From: LVI-A0039 sp033105485
Lineage (GTDB): Bacteria > Bacillota_I > Bacilli_A > UBA3375
NCBI GenBank assembly: GCA_033105485.1
Contig: CP136956.1
Location: forward strand, 1,860,001 to 1,924,000
Reading direction: 5' to 3'
DNA: 64,000 bases
Positions 7,821 through 16,068 of the stretch are shown piece by piece; within the stretch, counting starts at the first letter, position 1, and every line of letters starts with the position of its first letter. The translations under genes and the position numbers were made by a program. The notes under the pieces were generated by a model. The model was not told the DNA's origin and made no database searches. It was given only the letters and a program-made list of their open reading frames with translations.

Positions 7821-8723
7821 ATGAAAGCACATGCGAATATATCATTTTACAATCTAGTAAATATTTTGTCTTTAGCAATTTTAATACCGATTCAAGTCTT
7901 AAATTTTACACTGTGGTTTGATTCATATTATTGGCTAATTTCAGATGGTGATGATGCAATTGTTTTACTGTTTTGGCCACTTTTATTACTTTGGGGAATA
8001 ATTGCTTTAAATCGAAAAATGATGAGAAGAGTTATTCATAAAGAAAATACAATGTTATATCAAGCCAACAATATCAATATTGATAATGAAAAAGATAATG
8101 GTCAGATACCACAAGATGGATTAGAGGCTTTACCTACAAGTAGTATTAGACAAGTGAGGCGAACAATGAAATTAGATACAACATTTTTTGGTGAACTTAA
8201 TGATTTGGGAATCAAATATGCAGTAGATGATTTTAAGTACACCCTTTCATATAGACGAGGCGATGATACTCACTACGCTTATAATTTGTCTGGGAATGCA
8301 TTAGTTGTTTCATCTGATCGAGTTGACTTTTGCGATAAATGGGTAGTTTTCATAAATCACAAAGTTCATATTAAAAGTTGTAAGTACCTACAGCCGAACT
8401 ATGAAAATATTAACTTGAAGAATAAAAGTTGTGATCTGTTATATTATGATCAAACGACAGCTGAGCAACTAGATAGAATTAAAAAAATAATAAATGCTAA
8501 TGGTGATTTATTTGGTCGAGATGATGATGTAATTGTTCTATTTAAAGAAAATATGTTTATTTATATTACGACTAAAAATCATAAGTTTAAAGTGAAGCTA
8601 CCATTTATTATTCATAAAATGAAATATGATTCGATAGTGTCAGAGCAAAAAGCCCAAGTTTATAGGTTCAATCAATTTCTAACAAATATTTCACGAGTAA
8701 TTGATGGTTCGGAAATCGACTAA
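7821..8723 (+). CDS. Two-helix membrane protein of unknown function, LemA neighbour
   Basis: A 300-residue protein not recognised by family. Two hydrophobic segments (about residues 14-36 and 46-64) are followed by a long soluble region from residue ~70. The first stretch of that region is a low-complexity linker (NNINIDNEKDNGQIPQDG) and the rest has mixed alpha/beta character with several YxY and CDKWVVF patches. Its ATG lies 5 bp after the lemA stop, so the two are co-transcribed. LemA genes are frequently paired with TPM-domain or DUF3137-type membrane partners; this may be an analogous partner, but sequence similarity is not apparent to me. Confidence 0.6.
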   Translation: MKAHANISFYNLVNILSLAILIPIQVLNFTLWFDSYYWLISDGDDAIVLLFWPLLLLWGIIALNRKMMRRVIHKENTMLYQANNINIDNEKDNGQIPQDGLEALPTSSIRQVRRTMKLDTTFFGELNDLGIKYAVDDFKYTLSYRRGDDTHYAYNLSGNALVVSSDRVDFCDKWVVFINHKVHIKSCKYLQPNYENINLKNKSCDLLYYDQTTAEQLDRIKKIINANGDLFGRDDDVIVLFKENMFIYITTKNHKFKVKLPFIIHKMKYDSIVSEQKAQVYRFNQFLTNISRVIDGSEID

Positions 8724-8755
8724 TTGAAAACAGGTTTAAGATAATTTTGAAAAAG

Positions 8756-8790
8756 AAAATAAGACCCTTTTTATAAGGTCTTATTTTTTT
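8756..8790. terminator. Bidirectional terminator
   Basis: AAAATAAGACC (8756-8766) pairs with GGTCTTATTTT (777-787 of the 8 kb block, i.e. 8777-8787) around a 10-nt loop, with T-runs outward on both strands. The stop codon of the minus-strand gene lies inside the stem. Confidence 0.88.
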
Positions 8791-9200
8791 AAATATTTGC
8801 TAGCTTGTTTAAACATTAAATCAAAATCGTCCTCATACTGTAGCCAAAAGATTTGACCATCATGATCATAGAATTGAACTAATGAGTGAGCAATATAAAG
8901 ATTACGTGGAAGCTTTAGATCGTGTTCCTCATAAAATTCAACGAAACTATCTTTAATACGTCGAGGGAAATAACCTGCTTTAACACGGTCTAATAACTGG
9001 TATAACTCGTCATTTTCTAAGTGTTCGTATTTCATATGGTTTACTAATGAATGAATATGAATGTGTTTTTTCTCACCATGCTTGTTATAGTATACAAAGT
9101 TCCCAGTTAAAATATTATATTTAACTTCTGAAACATTGTATCTTTTTTCAAGCCCAAGTAGAATGTTTTCGTCTCTTAAGTTGAATGTAGTCATTGTCAT
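8781..9200 (-). CDS. Conserved-looking small cytosolic protein, function unknown
   Basis: A 139-residue soluble protein with no recognised domain. It has an N-terminal region with KHIHIHSLVNHMKYEH (His-rich), a basic PRRIKDSF and an aromatic C-terminal half (HSLVQFYDHDGQIFWLQYED). It is preceded by a textbook AGGAGG 7 bases before the ATG at 9200, and codon use matches its neighbours, so it is a real gene. It is a monocistronic unit convergent with the LemA pair. I cannot propose a function. Confidence 0.6.
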   Translation of the reverse strand: MTMTTFNLRDENILLGLEKRYNVSEVKYNILTGNFVYYNKHGEKKHIHIHSLVNHMKYEHLENDELYQLLDRVKAGYFPRRIKDSFVEFYEEHDLKLPRNLYIAHSLVQFYDHDGQIFWLQYEDDFDLMFKQASKYLKK

Positions 9201-9295
9201 AATGGTACCTCCTATAAATTTTATACTTCTATTTTAACACTTCATTGTATAATAGAGGTTAAGGTAAGGGTAAAGAAAATGAAACAGGTGAGAAA

Positions 9296-9799
9296 ATGAA
9301 TTTACTTATATTAATGGAAGAGGAAAAATATTTGCCGATTGTTAAGTCGATTGAGAGCAATGAGTTAATCAATTGTCAAGTTAGTAATATCGATTTTAAT
9401 TTAGATAACGCAATTAGGAAGTCAGAAGTCATTCTTTTTTTAGGTGAAGGTGATGGATACAATTTTTTAAAATCTGAGTATGAGAATTTACTTGCAACTA
9501 AGTTGATAATAACTACTACGAAAACAGGTAATACTCCATTTGAGATTGAAAGCTTAATTTATGATGGAGTTGTCGTTTGTCGTGTTATGTCTGGAAACGA
9601 AGAATTACGTTCAGTTATAATTGAAGTTATTGGAAAAGTATTTGATCGTACATTAGGACAACTAATTACTGATGAATCGACATATGAGCTAAATATTAAG
9701 AGTGTTAATGAGCTGTTATCAGATATCCAGCAGATCATCACAAATCAAGAATTACCAACCCACATCGTTCAACAGCTAATAGAATCATACAAAATATAG
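9296..9799 (+). CDS. Hypothetical protein
   Basis: A 167-residue soluble protein, not recognised. The N-terminal half reads as alternating beta strands and helices (MNLLILMEE, SEVILFLGEGDGYNF, TKLIITTTKTG), suggestive of a Rossmann-like or flavodoxin-like alpha/beta domain. The C-terminal ~50 residues are predicted helical. AGGTGAG precedes the ATG. It is an isolated unit ended by a terminator upstream of sstT. Confidence 0.55.
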   Translation: MNLLILMEEEKYLPIVKSIESNELINCQVSNIDFNLDNAIRKSEVILFLGEGDGYNFLKSEYENLLATKLIITTTKTGNTPFEIESLIYDGVVVCRVMSGNEELRSVIIEVIGKVFDRTLGQLITDESTYELNIKSVNELLSDIQQIITNQELPTHIVQQLIESYKI

Positions 9800-9803
9800 T
9801 TTA

Positions 9804-9842
9804 AAAAGATATAAACACATTTGTGATTTGTATCTTTTCTTT
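9804..9842 (+). terminator. Rho-independent terminator
   Basis: AAAAGATA (9804-9811) pairs with TATCTTTT (9831-9838), with additional inner pairing of AAACAC and GTGATTT, followed by CTTT. Confidence 0.7.
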
Positions 9843-9869
9843 AACATTTGTCAAGAAAAAAGACAAGAG

Positions 9870-9890
9870 ACCAACGGTTGGTGTTATAAT
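9870..9890 (+). promoter_or_regulatory. sstT promoter with an overlapping palindrome (candidate operator)
   Basis: An extended -10 TGTTATAAT (9882-9890) is immediately preceded by the perfect 13-bp palindrome ACCAAC-G-GTTGGT (9870-9882), which occupies the -35 to -10 spacer. A regulator bound there would block RNA polymerase. Confidence 0.5.
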
Positions 9891-9907
9891 ACTAGCAAGG
9901 AGTTGTT

Positions 9908-11158
9908 ATGAAAAAAATTTTAGAATTAAACTTAGTAGTACAAATTATTATTGGGATGGTAGCCGGTATTGTCCTTGCTGTTTTAAGAACAACAGTTTTA
10001 GAAACAATACAGATCGGTAGTGCACTTGATGTCTTGACAGTTTTTGGTTCACTATTCACAGGTGCTTTAAAAGCAGTGGCGCCAATCTTAGTATTCTTTT
10101 TAATTATTAATACGATTGCTGGACATGAAGGTGGAAACTATAAAAGTATGGCGGGAATTTTAAAATTATACGTAATTGGTACTTTTGTAGCGGCACTTAT
10201 TGCAGTTGCTATAAGCTTTCTTCACCCAGTAACAATTATCTTTCCTGGTGAAGTTGCAGCAGATGCAGCTGCTTCAGCGCCAGAGTCTTTAACTGATGTA
10301 TTTTCAACTATACTTGGGAATATTGTAGATAACCCAGTTAACGCCTTAGCTACAGCAAATTATTTAGGTATCTTATCTTGGGCAATATTATTTGGTATTA
10401 TGTTAAAATCGGCTGGAACAGCAACAAAAACAGTGCTTAGTGATTTATCAGATGCAATGATGAAGGTCGTTAAATTAATTATTGCTTTTGCTCCAATCGG
10501 GATTATGGGATTAATTTACCAAAGTGTTGCAGAAGTTGGGATTGATGGAATTATTACATATACATCATTACTTATTAATTTACTTGGAGCTATGTTTATC
10601 CTTGCATTTATTGTAAATCCGCTAATTACATATTTCTATACTAAAGAGAATCCGTATCCATTAGTATTTACATGTCTAAAAGAAAGTGGACTTACAGCAT
10701 TCTTTACAAGAAGTTCAGCTGCCAATATACCAGTTAACATCTCACTAGCAAAAAAATTAGATGTAGATAGTGAAATTTATAATTTATCAATTCCATTAGG
10801 ATCAACGATTAACATGGGTGGGGCCGCAATTACAATCACAACTTTAACTTTAGCAACTGCTCATACAGTTGGAATTGATGTTACATTCCCAATGGCATTA
10901 ATTCTATCAGTTCTAGCAACATTAAGTGCATGTGGAGCAAGTGGTGTAAGTGGTGGTTCTCTATTATTAATTCCATTAGCGTGCAGTTTATTTGGTATCA
11001 GTGCGGATGTCGCTGCTCAAGTTGTTAGTGTTGGATTTATTATTAGTGTAATTCAAGATTCTTGTGAAACAGGATTAAATTCTTCGTCTGATATTTTATA
11101 TACAACAATTGTTGATAGAAGAGCAAAAAGAATTGAAAACCAAGAAACAGGCTTTTAG
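9908..11158 (+). CDS. sstT: Serine/threonine:Na+ symporter
   Basis: A 416-residue multi-pass protein of the dicarboxylate/amino acid:cation symporter family. Diagnostic segments are AFFTRSSAANIPVN and QDSCETGLNSSSDILYTT, which match SstT rather than glutamate or C4-dicarboxylate members, together with the NMGGAAITIT hairpin region. It imports serine and threonine with sodium across the cytoplasmic membrane. The gene stands alone, with its own extended -10 promoter and a terminator that includes its stop codon. Confidence 0.92.
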   Translation: MKKILELNLVVQIIIGMVAGIVLAVLRTTVLETIQIGSALDVLTVFGSLFTGALKAVAPILVFFLIINTIAGHEGGNYKSMAGILKLYVIGTFVAALIAVAISFLHPVTIIFPGEVAADAAASAPESLTDVFSTILGNIVDNPVNALATANYLGILSWAILFGIMLKSAGTATKTVLSDLSDAMMKVVKLIIAFAPIGIMGLIYQSVAEVGIDGIITYTSLLINLLGAMFILAFIVNPLITYFYTKENPYPLVFTCLKESGLTAFFTRSSAANIPVNISLAKKLDVDSEIYNLSIPLGSTINMGGAAITITTLTLATAHTVGIDVTFPMALILSVLATLSACGASGVSGGSLLLIPLACSLFGISADVAAQVVSVGFIISVIQDSCETGLNSSSDILYTTIVDRRAKRIENQETGF

Positions 11159-11172
11159 TCTGTTTTTCTTTT
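11143..11172 (+). terminator. Rho-independent terminator after sstT
   Basis: AAGAAACAG (11143-11151) pairs with CTGTTTTTCTT-type sequence (11160-11170); the sstT TAG lies in the loop. A T-rich tract follows. Confidence 0.7.
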
Positions 11173-11204
11173 TTGAAAAAAGATAAGTATTTCATAACTA
11201 TTTA

Positions 11205-11274
11205 TGCTATAATATCATGGTAAAAAAATAGATAGTGTTTTCCTCTGGTTGGAATTGGTAATTAAGAGAGCACT
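11205..11274 (+). promoter_or_regulatory. rplS promoter and structured L19 leader
   Basis: Extended -10 TGCTATAAT at 11205-11213. The predicted leader contains AGTGT (11234-11238) pairing with GCACT (11270-11274), and CCTCT pairing with AGAGA, enclosing a G/T-rich loop (GGTTGGAATTGG). A short structured leader ahead of rplS is known in Bacillota as the L19 leader, an autoregulatory element. Position and size fit; the match to the family model is my inference. Confidence 0.5.
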
Positions 11275-11288
11275 TTAAAGGAGCAGAT

Positions 11289-11636
11289 ATGCAAAACAAA
11301 TTAATTGAAAGTATTACTAGTAAGCAATTAAGAACTGACTTACCAGATTTCCGAGTTGGAGATACTGTAAACGTTGACGTACGTATCGTTGAAGGTGAAA
11401 AATCAAGAATTCAAAAATTCGAAGGTGTAGTAATCGGACGTCGTGGTTCAGGTGTAAGCGAAAGCTTCACAGTTAGAAAAATTTCTAACGGTGTAGGTGT
11501 GGAAAGAGTATTCCCATTAAACTCACCAAACGTTTCAAGTTTAACTGTAACTCGTAAAGGTAAAGTTAGAAGAGCAAAATTATACTACTTACGCGAAAGA
11601 AGTGGTAAAGCTGCGAGAATTAAAGAAAGACGATAA
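11289..11636 (+). CDS. rplS: 50S ribosomal protein L19
   Basis: A 115-residue L19, of standard length. It has the conserved core FRVGDTVNVDVRIVEGEKSRIQ, FEGVVIGRRGSG, FTVRKISNGVGVERVFP and the basic end KLYYLRERSGKAARIKER. L19 lies at the 30S-50S interface. AAGGAG precedes the ATG. As in other Bacillota it is followed by rbgA and rnhB, but here a terminator intervenes. Confidence 0.97.
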   Translation: MQNKLIESITSKQLRTDLPDFRVGDTVNVDVRIVEGEKSRIQKFEGVVIGRRGSGVSESFTVRKISNGVGVERVFPLNSPNVSSLTVTRKGKVRRAKLYYLRERSGKAARIKERR

Positions 11637-11644
11637 TCGCAATC

Positions 11645-11680
11645 AAAAGAAGTCAATGAAAATTGACTTTCTTTTTTTTA
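11645..11680 (+). terminator. Rho-independent terminator after rplS
   Basis: AGTCAAT (11651-11657), loop GAAA, ATTGACT (11662-11668), then a long T tract. Confidence 0.88.
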
Positions 11681-11720
11681 ATGACTAATATAAGTTATAA
11701 TATACTAGGAAGTAGGTAAT

Positions 11721-12590
11721 ATGAGTAAACAAATACAATGGTATCCTGGACACATGTTCAAGGCAAAGAAAGAAATTATCGCGCAACTAAAGACAATCGA
11801 CTTAGTTGTAGAAATAATTGATGCGCGTGTTCCTTTATCATCACACAATGAAATGTTAGAAGAAATAACACAATACAAACCTAAATTAATTGTTTTTTCT
11901 AAAGCGGATTTAGTTAATCCAGCGGAATTAAAAAAATATAAAGAGCACTATGAAAATCTTGGGTATACAACTATCGAAGCTAACTTAAAAAATGCACAAG
12001 GTAATACAAAAGTTAAAAAGAAAATTCAAGAAGTTTCTAAACATATAACTGATAAATATCAAGCAAAAGGTATTAACAAAGTAATTAGAGTCTTAGTTAT
12101 GGGGATGCCTAATGTTGGTAAGTCAACATTCATAAACTTTATGTTAAACAGTAAGAAAACTAAAATTGGAAATAGACCTGGTGTTACAAGACAACAACAG
12201 TGGGTTAGATTAGATCGTGATATTGAGTTATTAGATACTCCTGGTATCTTAGTACCAAAGATTAGCAACGAAGCTAGTGGATTTAATTTAGTTTTATGTT
12301 CTTTAATCAAAGATGAGGTTGTACCTAAAGATGATGTGGCAGTATATATGCTAAATTACTTAGTGAAAAATCATCCAGCAGTTTTAAAGTCAAGATACGG
12401 TCTTGTTATTGAAGATGTTGAAGATATTGATTATGAACAAGTATATGAAACAATCGCTAGACGTATTGGTGCGCTTATGCGTGGAAATGAAGCAGACTAT
12501 GAGCGTGTAACTAACGTAATTATTAATGACTTCAGAAATCAAAAATTTGGAAATTTAATTTTAGATGAACAACTTAAGACAACTGTATAA
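11721..12590 (+). CDS. rbgA: Ribosome biogenesis GTPase RbgA
   Basis: A 289-residue circularly permuted GTPase: G4 (FSKADL, ~residue 56) comes before G1 (GMPNVGKST, ~130), G2 (GVTRQ) and G3 (LLDTPGIL), the diagnostic order of YlqF/RbgA. The N-terminus IQWYPGHMFKAKKEI is highly conserved. It assists late 50S assembly (L6/L16 incorporation in Bacillus subtilis). Its end overlaps rnhB by 26 bp, so the pair is translationally coupled. Confidence 0.95.
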   Translation: MSKQIQWYPGHMFKAKKEIIAQLKTIDLVVEIIDARVPLSSHNEMLEEITQYKPKLIVFSKADLVNPAELKKYKEHYENLGYTTIEANLKNAQGNTKVKKKIQEVSKHITDKYQAKGINKVIRVLVMGMPNVGKSTFINFMLNSKKTKIGNRPGVTRQQQWVRLDRDIELLDTPGILVPKISNEASGFNLVLCSLIKDEVVPKDDVAVYMLNYLVKNHPAVLKSRYGLVIEDVEDIDYEQVYETIARRIGALMRGNEADYERVTNVIINDFRNQKFGNLILDEQLKTTV

Positions 12591-13191
12591 AGAAAAAAAC
12601 AAATATGAAGCGGACTTACTAGCTTCAGGATTTAAATTTATTGCTGGTGTTGATGAAGTTGGTCGCGGTCCATTAGCGGGACCTGTTACAGTTGCAGCCG
12701 TTATATTAGATCCAAAGAAACCAATATATGGGCTAAAGGATTCTAAGAAACTCTCAAGCAAAAAGATTGAAGAATTATCAAATCAAATTAAACAAGATGC
12801 ATTAGCATATGCGATTGTATCAGCTACACCATCAACAATTGATAAAATAGGAATTAGTGTAGCTATCCATAAATGTATGAGGACTGCAATTAGAAAACTA
12901 AGTATAACACCAGACTATGTCTTGATAGATCATGAATATTTGAAGTTCAATAAAATTGAATCAAAAGCGATTACTAAAGGTGATGACAATAGTAATAGTA
13001 TTGCAGCAGCTTCAATTATAGCCAAATATGCACGCGATACAAAAATGGAAAAACTTGGTATAAAGTATCCTGAATATGGTTTTGAAAATCATGTAGGGTA
13101 TGGTACCAAGCATCATCGAGAAACAATCGAAAAACTTGGACCAATACCAAATGTCCATAGGTATTCGTTTAAGCCTATAAGGAAGGATTAG
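12565..13191 (+). CDS. rnhB: Ribonuclease HII
   Basis: A 208-residue RNase HII. Catalytic acids are in DEVGRGPLAGP (Asp-Glu, ~residues 30-31), LIDHE (Asp, ~130) and the KGDDNSNSIAAASI segment; the GYGTKHHRE motif near the C-terminus is also typical. It removes ribonucleotides from RNA-DNA hybrids. The start at 12565 lies inside rbgA; a later start would remove the N-terminal helix, and the overlapping arrangement is common for this pair. Confidence 0.95.
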   Translation: MNNLRQLYKEKNKYEADLLASGFKFIAGVDEVGRGPLAGPVTVAAVILDPKKPIYGLKDSKKLSSKKIEELSNQIKQDALAYAIVSATPSTIDKIGISVAIHKCMRTAIRKLSITPDYVLIDHEYLKFNKIESKAITKGDDNSNSIAAASIIAKYARDTKMEKLGIKYPEYGFENHVGYGTKHHRETIEKLGPIPNVHRYSFKPIRKD

Positions 13192-13193
13192 CT

Positions 13194-14057
13194 ATGAAAT
13201 ATTTATATAGTACTGTATTATTCATTATATTTTTATTTGTATTGACAACAGTCATTGACTTCAATTATGTCCAAGAAGTTGAAAATGTTGATATGGATGG
13301 AAATAACATTTCAAAGATAGTTGTTGACATTGACGATGCCAATGTATCGCTATCAAGTACAGTCGATAAGGATATTAAAATTGAGCACTTATATAGCCAG
13401 TCACAATATGAAACATCGAATTTATATACTTACCAAGAAGGAGATATTCTATACGTAAATGAATATCCTTATAATAAAACAAACCTTATTACAAAAAAAG
13501 AAACAATTAATATTTATATACCGGAAGAATATGAATTTGATGAGATTGATGTGACAACTGAGAGTGGAGAAATTAATGTTGATAGTTTGAAAACAGGTAT
13601 TTTTAAAGTTATGTCAAATACTGGGAACATAGATATTGCCAACTTAAATGCTAATAAAATTGGTATTAGTGGTGACCAATTGGGTGTGAATGTATCAAAT
13701 ATAGTAGCGAAAGAATTTAATGCAAGTATAGCGAAATCACAATTTACAATCTCAAATTCAATTGTTAATTCTTTAAAAGTAGAAAATGCTCAAACATCAA
13801 AAGTCAACGTGTCGAAACTAGTTGCGGAGGATGTAACTGTTGTTGGTGAAAATACAGATGTTAATTTAAAATTAAATGAGGGAATTGGCTATAAAATTAT
13901 TAGTAATTTACAAATTGGTAATCCTCGATTAACGGTTGAAGATGATGGGTATTCGTATTTAGAAAATAATTTAAAGAAAGCTACAACGTACAATTTAAAA
14001 GATGTACAAAGTGTATCTATTAATTTTGAAACATTAGCGGAGGATACAGATGAGTAA
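13194..14057 (+). CDS. Membrane-anchored DUF4097-like beta-repeat protein
   Basis: A 287-residue protein with one N-terminal membrane helix (about residues 4-21) and an extracellular part rich in short beta strands. It has the ladder pattern typical of DUF4097 putative adhesins: IDVTTESGEINVDS, VMSNTGNIDIANL and repeats of V-x-V/N-x-S-x-L. Such proteins form a right-handed beta-helix; their role is unclear, often envelope sensing. It starts 2 bp after rnhB and overlaps rmuC by 8 bp, so it is part of that operon. Confidence 0.65.
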   Translation: MKYLYSTVLFIIFLFVLTTVIDFNYVQEVENVDMDGNNISKIVVDIDDANVSLSSTVDKDIKIEHLYSQSQYETSNLYTYQEGDILYVNEYPYNKTNLITKKETINIYIPEEYEFDEIDVTTESGEINVDSLKTGIFKVMSNTGNIDIANLNANKIGISGDQLGVNVSNIVAKEFNASIAKSQFTISNSIVNSLKVENAQTSKVNVSKLVAEDVTVVGENTDVNLKLNEGIGYKIISNLQIGNPRLTVEDDGYSYLENNLKKATTYNLKDVQSVSINFETLAEDTDE

Positions 14058-15141
14058 TCTGATTTTTGGACTACTTTTAGTAATTCTGATTTTATTAATT
14101 ATTATAATATTAAAGCGTCCCAAAGTAATGGATTCTGATATAGGTCGACAAAATGAAATTTTATTAAAGTTACTAGAATCAAAGTTAAGTGGTCAAAATC
14201 AACTTTTATCACAAGCAACTCAAAATCAAAGTAAAATAATTGATGACAAAATTGCAGGTATCGATGCTAATATGCAAAGAACGAATAAGCAAATAGAAAA
14301 TGTAATACGTCATATGTTTACTGATTTAGAGAGCAAAACTGAAGTGCAGAACAAGCGAAATATTGATCAAAATGTTAAATTTGAGAAACAGCTTGTAAAA
14401 GTGGCAAGTCTTGATGAGTCGCTGAGTAGTCTAGAGGAACGAATTGTCGATTTATCGATGATCTTAAATAATTCAAAGGCTAGAGGTACGTTTGGTGAAA
14501 TTCAGCTATATCATTTGATAGATAATCAATTTGGGGTACAAAGCGATGTTGTTTGTAAACAAGATAAGTTATCAACGGGAGTAATTGTTGATTTATCAAT
14601 TGCGAGTAATAGTCTTGGTCAAAAAATATGTATTGACTCAAAGTTTCCTTTGGAAAATTATTTGGAATTTCGCGATACAGGTGAACAAGGATTTAAAACA
14701 TTATTTGAACGTGACATTAAAAAGCATATTGATGATATAGCAAACAAATATATCATAGGTGGAGAAACTGTAAACTTTGCAATTATGTTTATTCCAAGTG
14801 AAGCGATTTACTTGGAGGTAATGGAAAATACAAAGCTAGTAGATTATAGCTACAAACACAAAGTGTGGCTCGCATCACCAACAACGCTTATTGCTCTAAT
14901 AACAATGTTAGAAAATATAAATACGGATTACAAGCGTATGGAAAACTTGACGCTTATTGAGTCTGAATTAGATAAATTAAATGTTGAATTTGAGCGTTTT
15001 AATAAGCGTTATACTAATTTATCACGTCATATGATACAGGTGATAAATGACTTTGAAGAGATTACGATAACACAACGTAAACTAAGTAATCGCTTTGAAG
15101 CGATAAAAAAAATGGAAATGGAAGGAGTTGAAGATGAATAA
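14050..15141 (+). CDS. rmuC: DNA recombination protein RmuC
   Basis: A 363-residue RmuC: an N-terminal membrane helix (residues ~4-21), a long coiled-coil region (~30-145), then the RmuC nuclease-like domain with NSKARGTFGEIQL, ICIDSKFPLENYLEF (the Asp-x-Lys of the PD-(D/E)XK core) and a C-terminal coiled coil. RmuC proteins limit inversion-type recombination and may trim aberrant DNA. The ATG at 14050 overlaps the upstream gene, and its end overlaps the next start (15134). Confidence 0.93.
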   Translation: MSNLIFGLLLVILILLIIIILKRPKVMDSDIGRQNEILLKLLESKLSGQNQLLSQATQNQSKIIDDKIAGIDANMQRTNKQIENVIRHMFTDLESKTEVQNKRNIDQNVKFEKQLVKVASLDESLSSLEERIVDLSMILNNSKARGTFGEIQLYHLIDNQFGVQSDVVCKQDKLSTGVIVDLSIASNSLGQKICIDSKFPLENYLEFRDTGEQGFKTLFERDIKKHIDDIANKYIIGGETVNFAIMFIPSEAIYLEVMENTKLVDYSYKHKVWLASPTTLIALITMLENINTDYKRMENLTLIESELDKLNVEFERFNKRYTNLSRHMIQVINDFEEITITQRKLSNRFEAIKKMEMEGVEDE

Positions 15142-15776
15142 TAACACATCACAAGCAAAAATATCCGATAATAAAAAGAAGTTTGACAAATCAAAAAACT
15201 TTGATAAGAGCAAAAGACGTAAATTTAGCGATGAAGAGAAGAAATATCGTATTAGTATCATTGATGCAATGCAACCAGAGAAAAATCGAAAAATTTGGAT
15301 TTGAAAGATCTTATATTGTATTTGAAAGAAGTGTTAATCGCCAAGAGAAGAGTGGAGATTTAGCAGAAGAACGCGGATTACAATATCTGAAGAATAAAAA
15401 CTTATTATCTGAAAACTACGCAACAAATAGAGTTATTTGTTTAGGACGAATTAAAATTGAAGCCGACATTATTGATTATGACAATAAAATAGTATACGAA
15501 ACAAAAAGTCGTAAAAATTATGATTTAGCCAAAAGTGCAATTCGTGATAAGTGGATGGTGTTTGAATATGATAAGAATCGCTCGCGATATCAAGATTATA
15601 CATTTAAAGGTATAATTGTTGTAAATGAAGCTAGTGGGCCAGTAGTCAAACGTGTTTATGATTTCCCTAACTCAACAGTTAATACAGAAAGAATGAAGCG
15701 TAAATTTGATAATTATTTCAATCGTCTTGCAGAACTAAAAAAAATACAAAAAGTTAAAAAGAAAAAAACAGTCTAA
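15134..15776 (+). CDS. Predicted PD-(D/E)XK nuclease-like protein (frameshifted here)
   Basis: Translation begins at ATG 15134 (GGAG upstream) as a very basic, low-complexity leader with KKFDKSKNFDKSKRRK. It reaches an early TGA at 15302. The adjacent frame takes over around 15290 and runs to the TAA at 15776. Dropping one A from the run near 15289 joins them seamlessly (MQPEKIEKFGFER). The C-terminal part has ADIIDYDNKIVYETKSRKN, an Asp followed by Glu-x-Lys, matching the PD-(D/E)XK nuclease core. The following sequence is consistent with the fold. Next to rmuC, another nuclease of this superfamily. Family-level identity is not certain. Confidence 0.55.
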
Positions 15777-15797
15777 ACGAATAGTTTAGGCTTAATT
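15771..15797 (+). terminator. Weak Rho-independent terminator
   Basis: GTCTAAAC (15771-15778) pairs with GTTTAGGC (15784-15791), including the upstream stop codon, followed by TTAATTT. Confidence 0.6.
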
Positions 15798-15834
15798 TCA
15801 TGTTATAATATAATAGATTAGAAAAAGGAGCAAA

Positions 15835-16062
15835 ATGGATGTAATTTATTGTTTAAAGTGTCATAATAAAAAACGAGGACTAAGCTATGATAGTGCAAAA
15901 TCACAAATAGCAGAAGTATTAGAAATTGACATTGAAGATGTATTTAACGGATGTCCTAGTTTCTGTGGCCCTGGTAGTACACATCACTTTGCTGAAGTAG
16001 ATGGAGAATTAGTTTATGATCTGTCATTTGATGGATTAATAACTAAATTAAAAGAGTTTTAG
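15835..16062 (+). CDS. DUF1450-like small cysteine protein
   Basis: A 75-residue protein with CLKCHNK at the N-terminus and GCPSFCGPG followed by HHFAEVDGELV. This resembles the YuzB/DUF1450 family, whose members have Cys pairs and a thioredoxin-like ferredoxin pattern ending in FA-x-V-x-G. It may bind metal or an Fe-S cluster. It has its own extended -10 (TGTTATAAT near 15803-15811) and AAAGGAG upstream. The biochemical role is unknown. Confidence 0.55.
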   Translation: MDVIYCLKCHNKKRGLSYDSAKSQIAEVLEIDIEDVFNGCPSFCGPGSTHHFAEVDGELVYDLSFDGLITKLKEF

Positions 16063-16068
16063 GGAATA

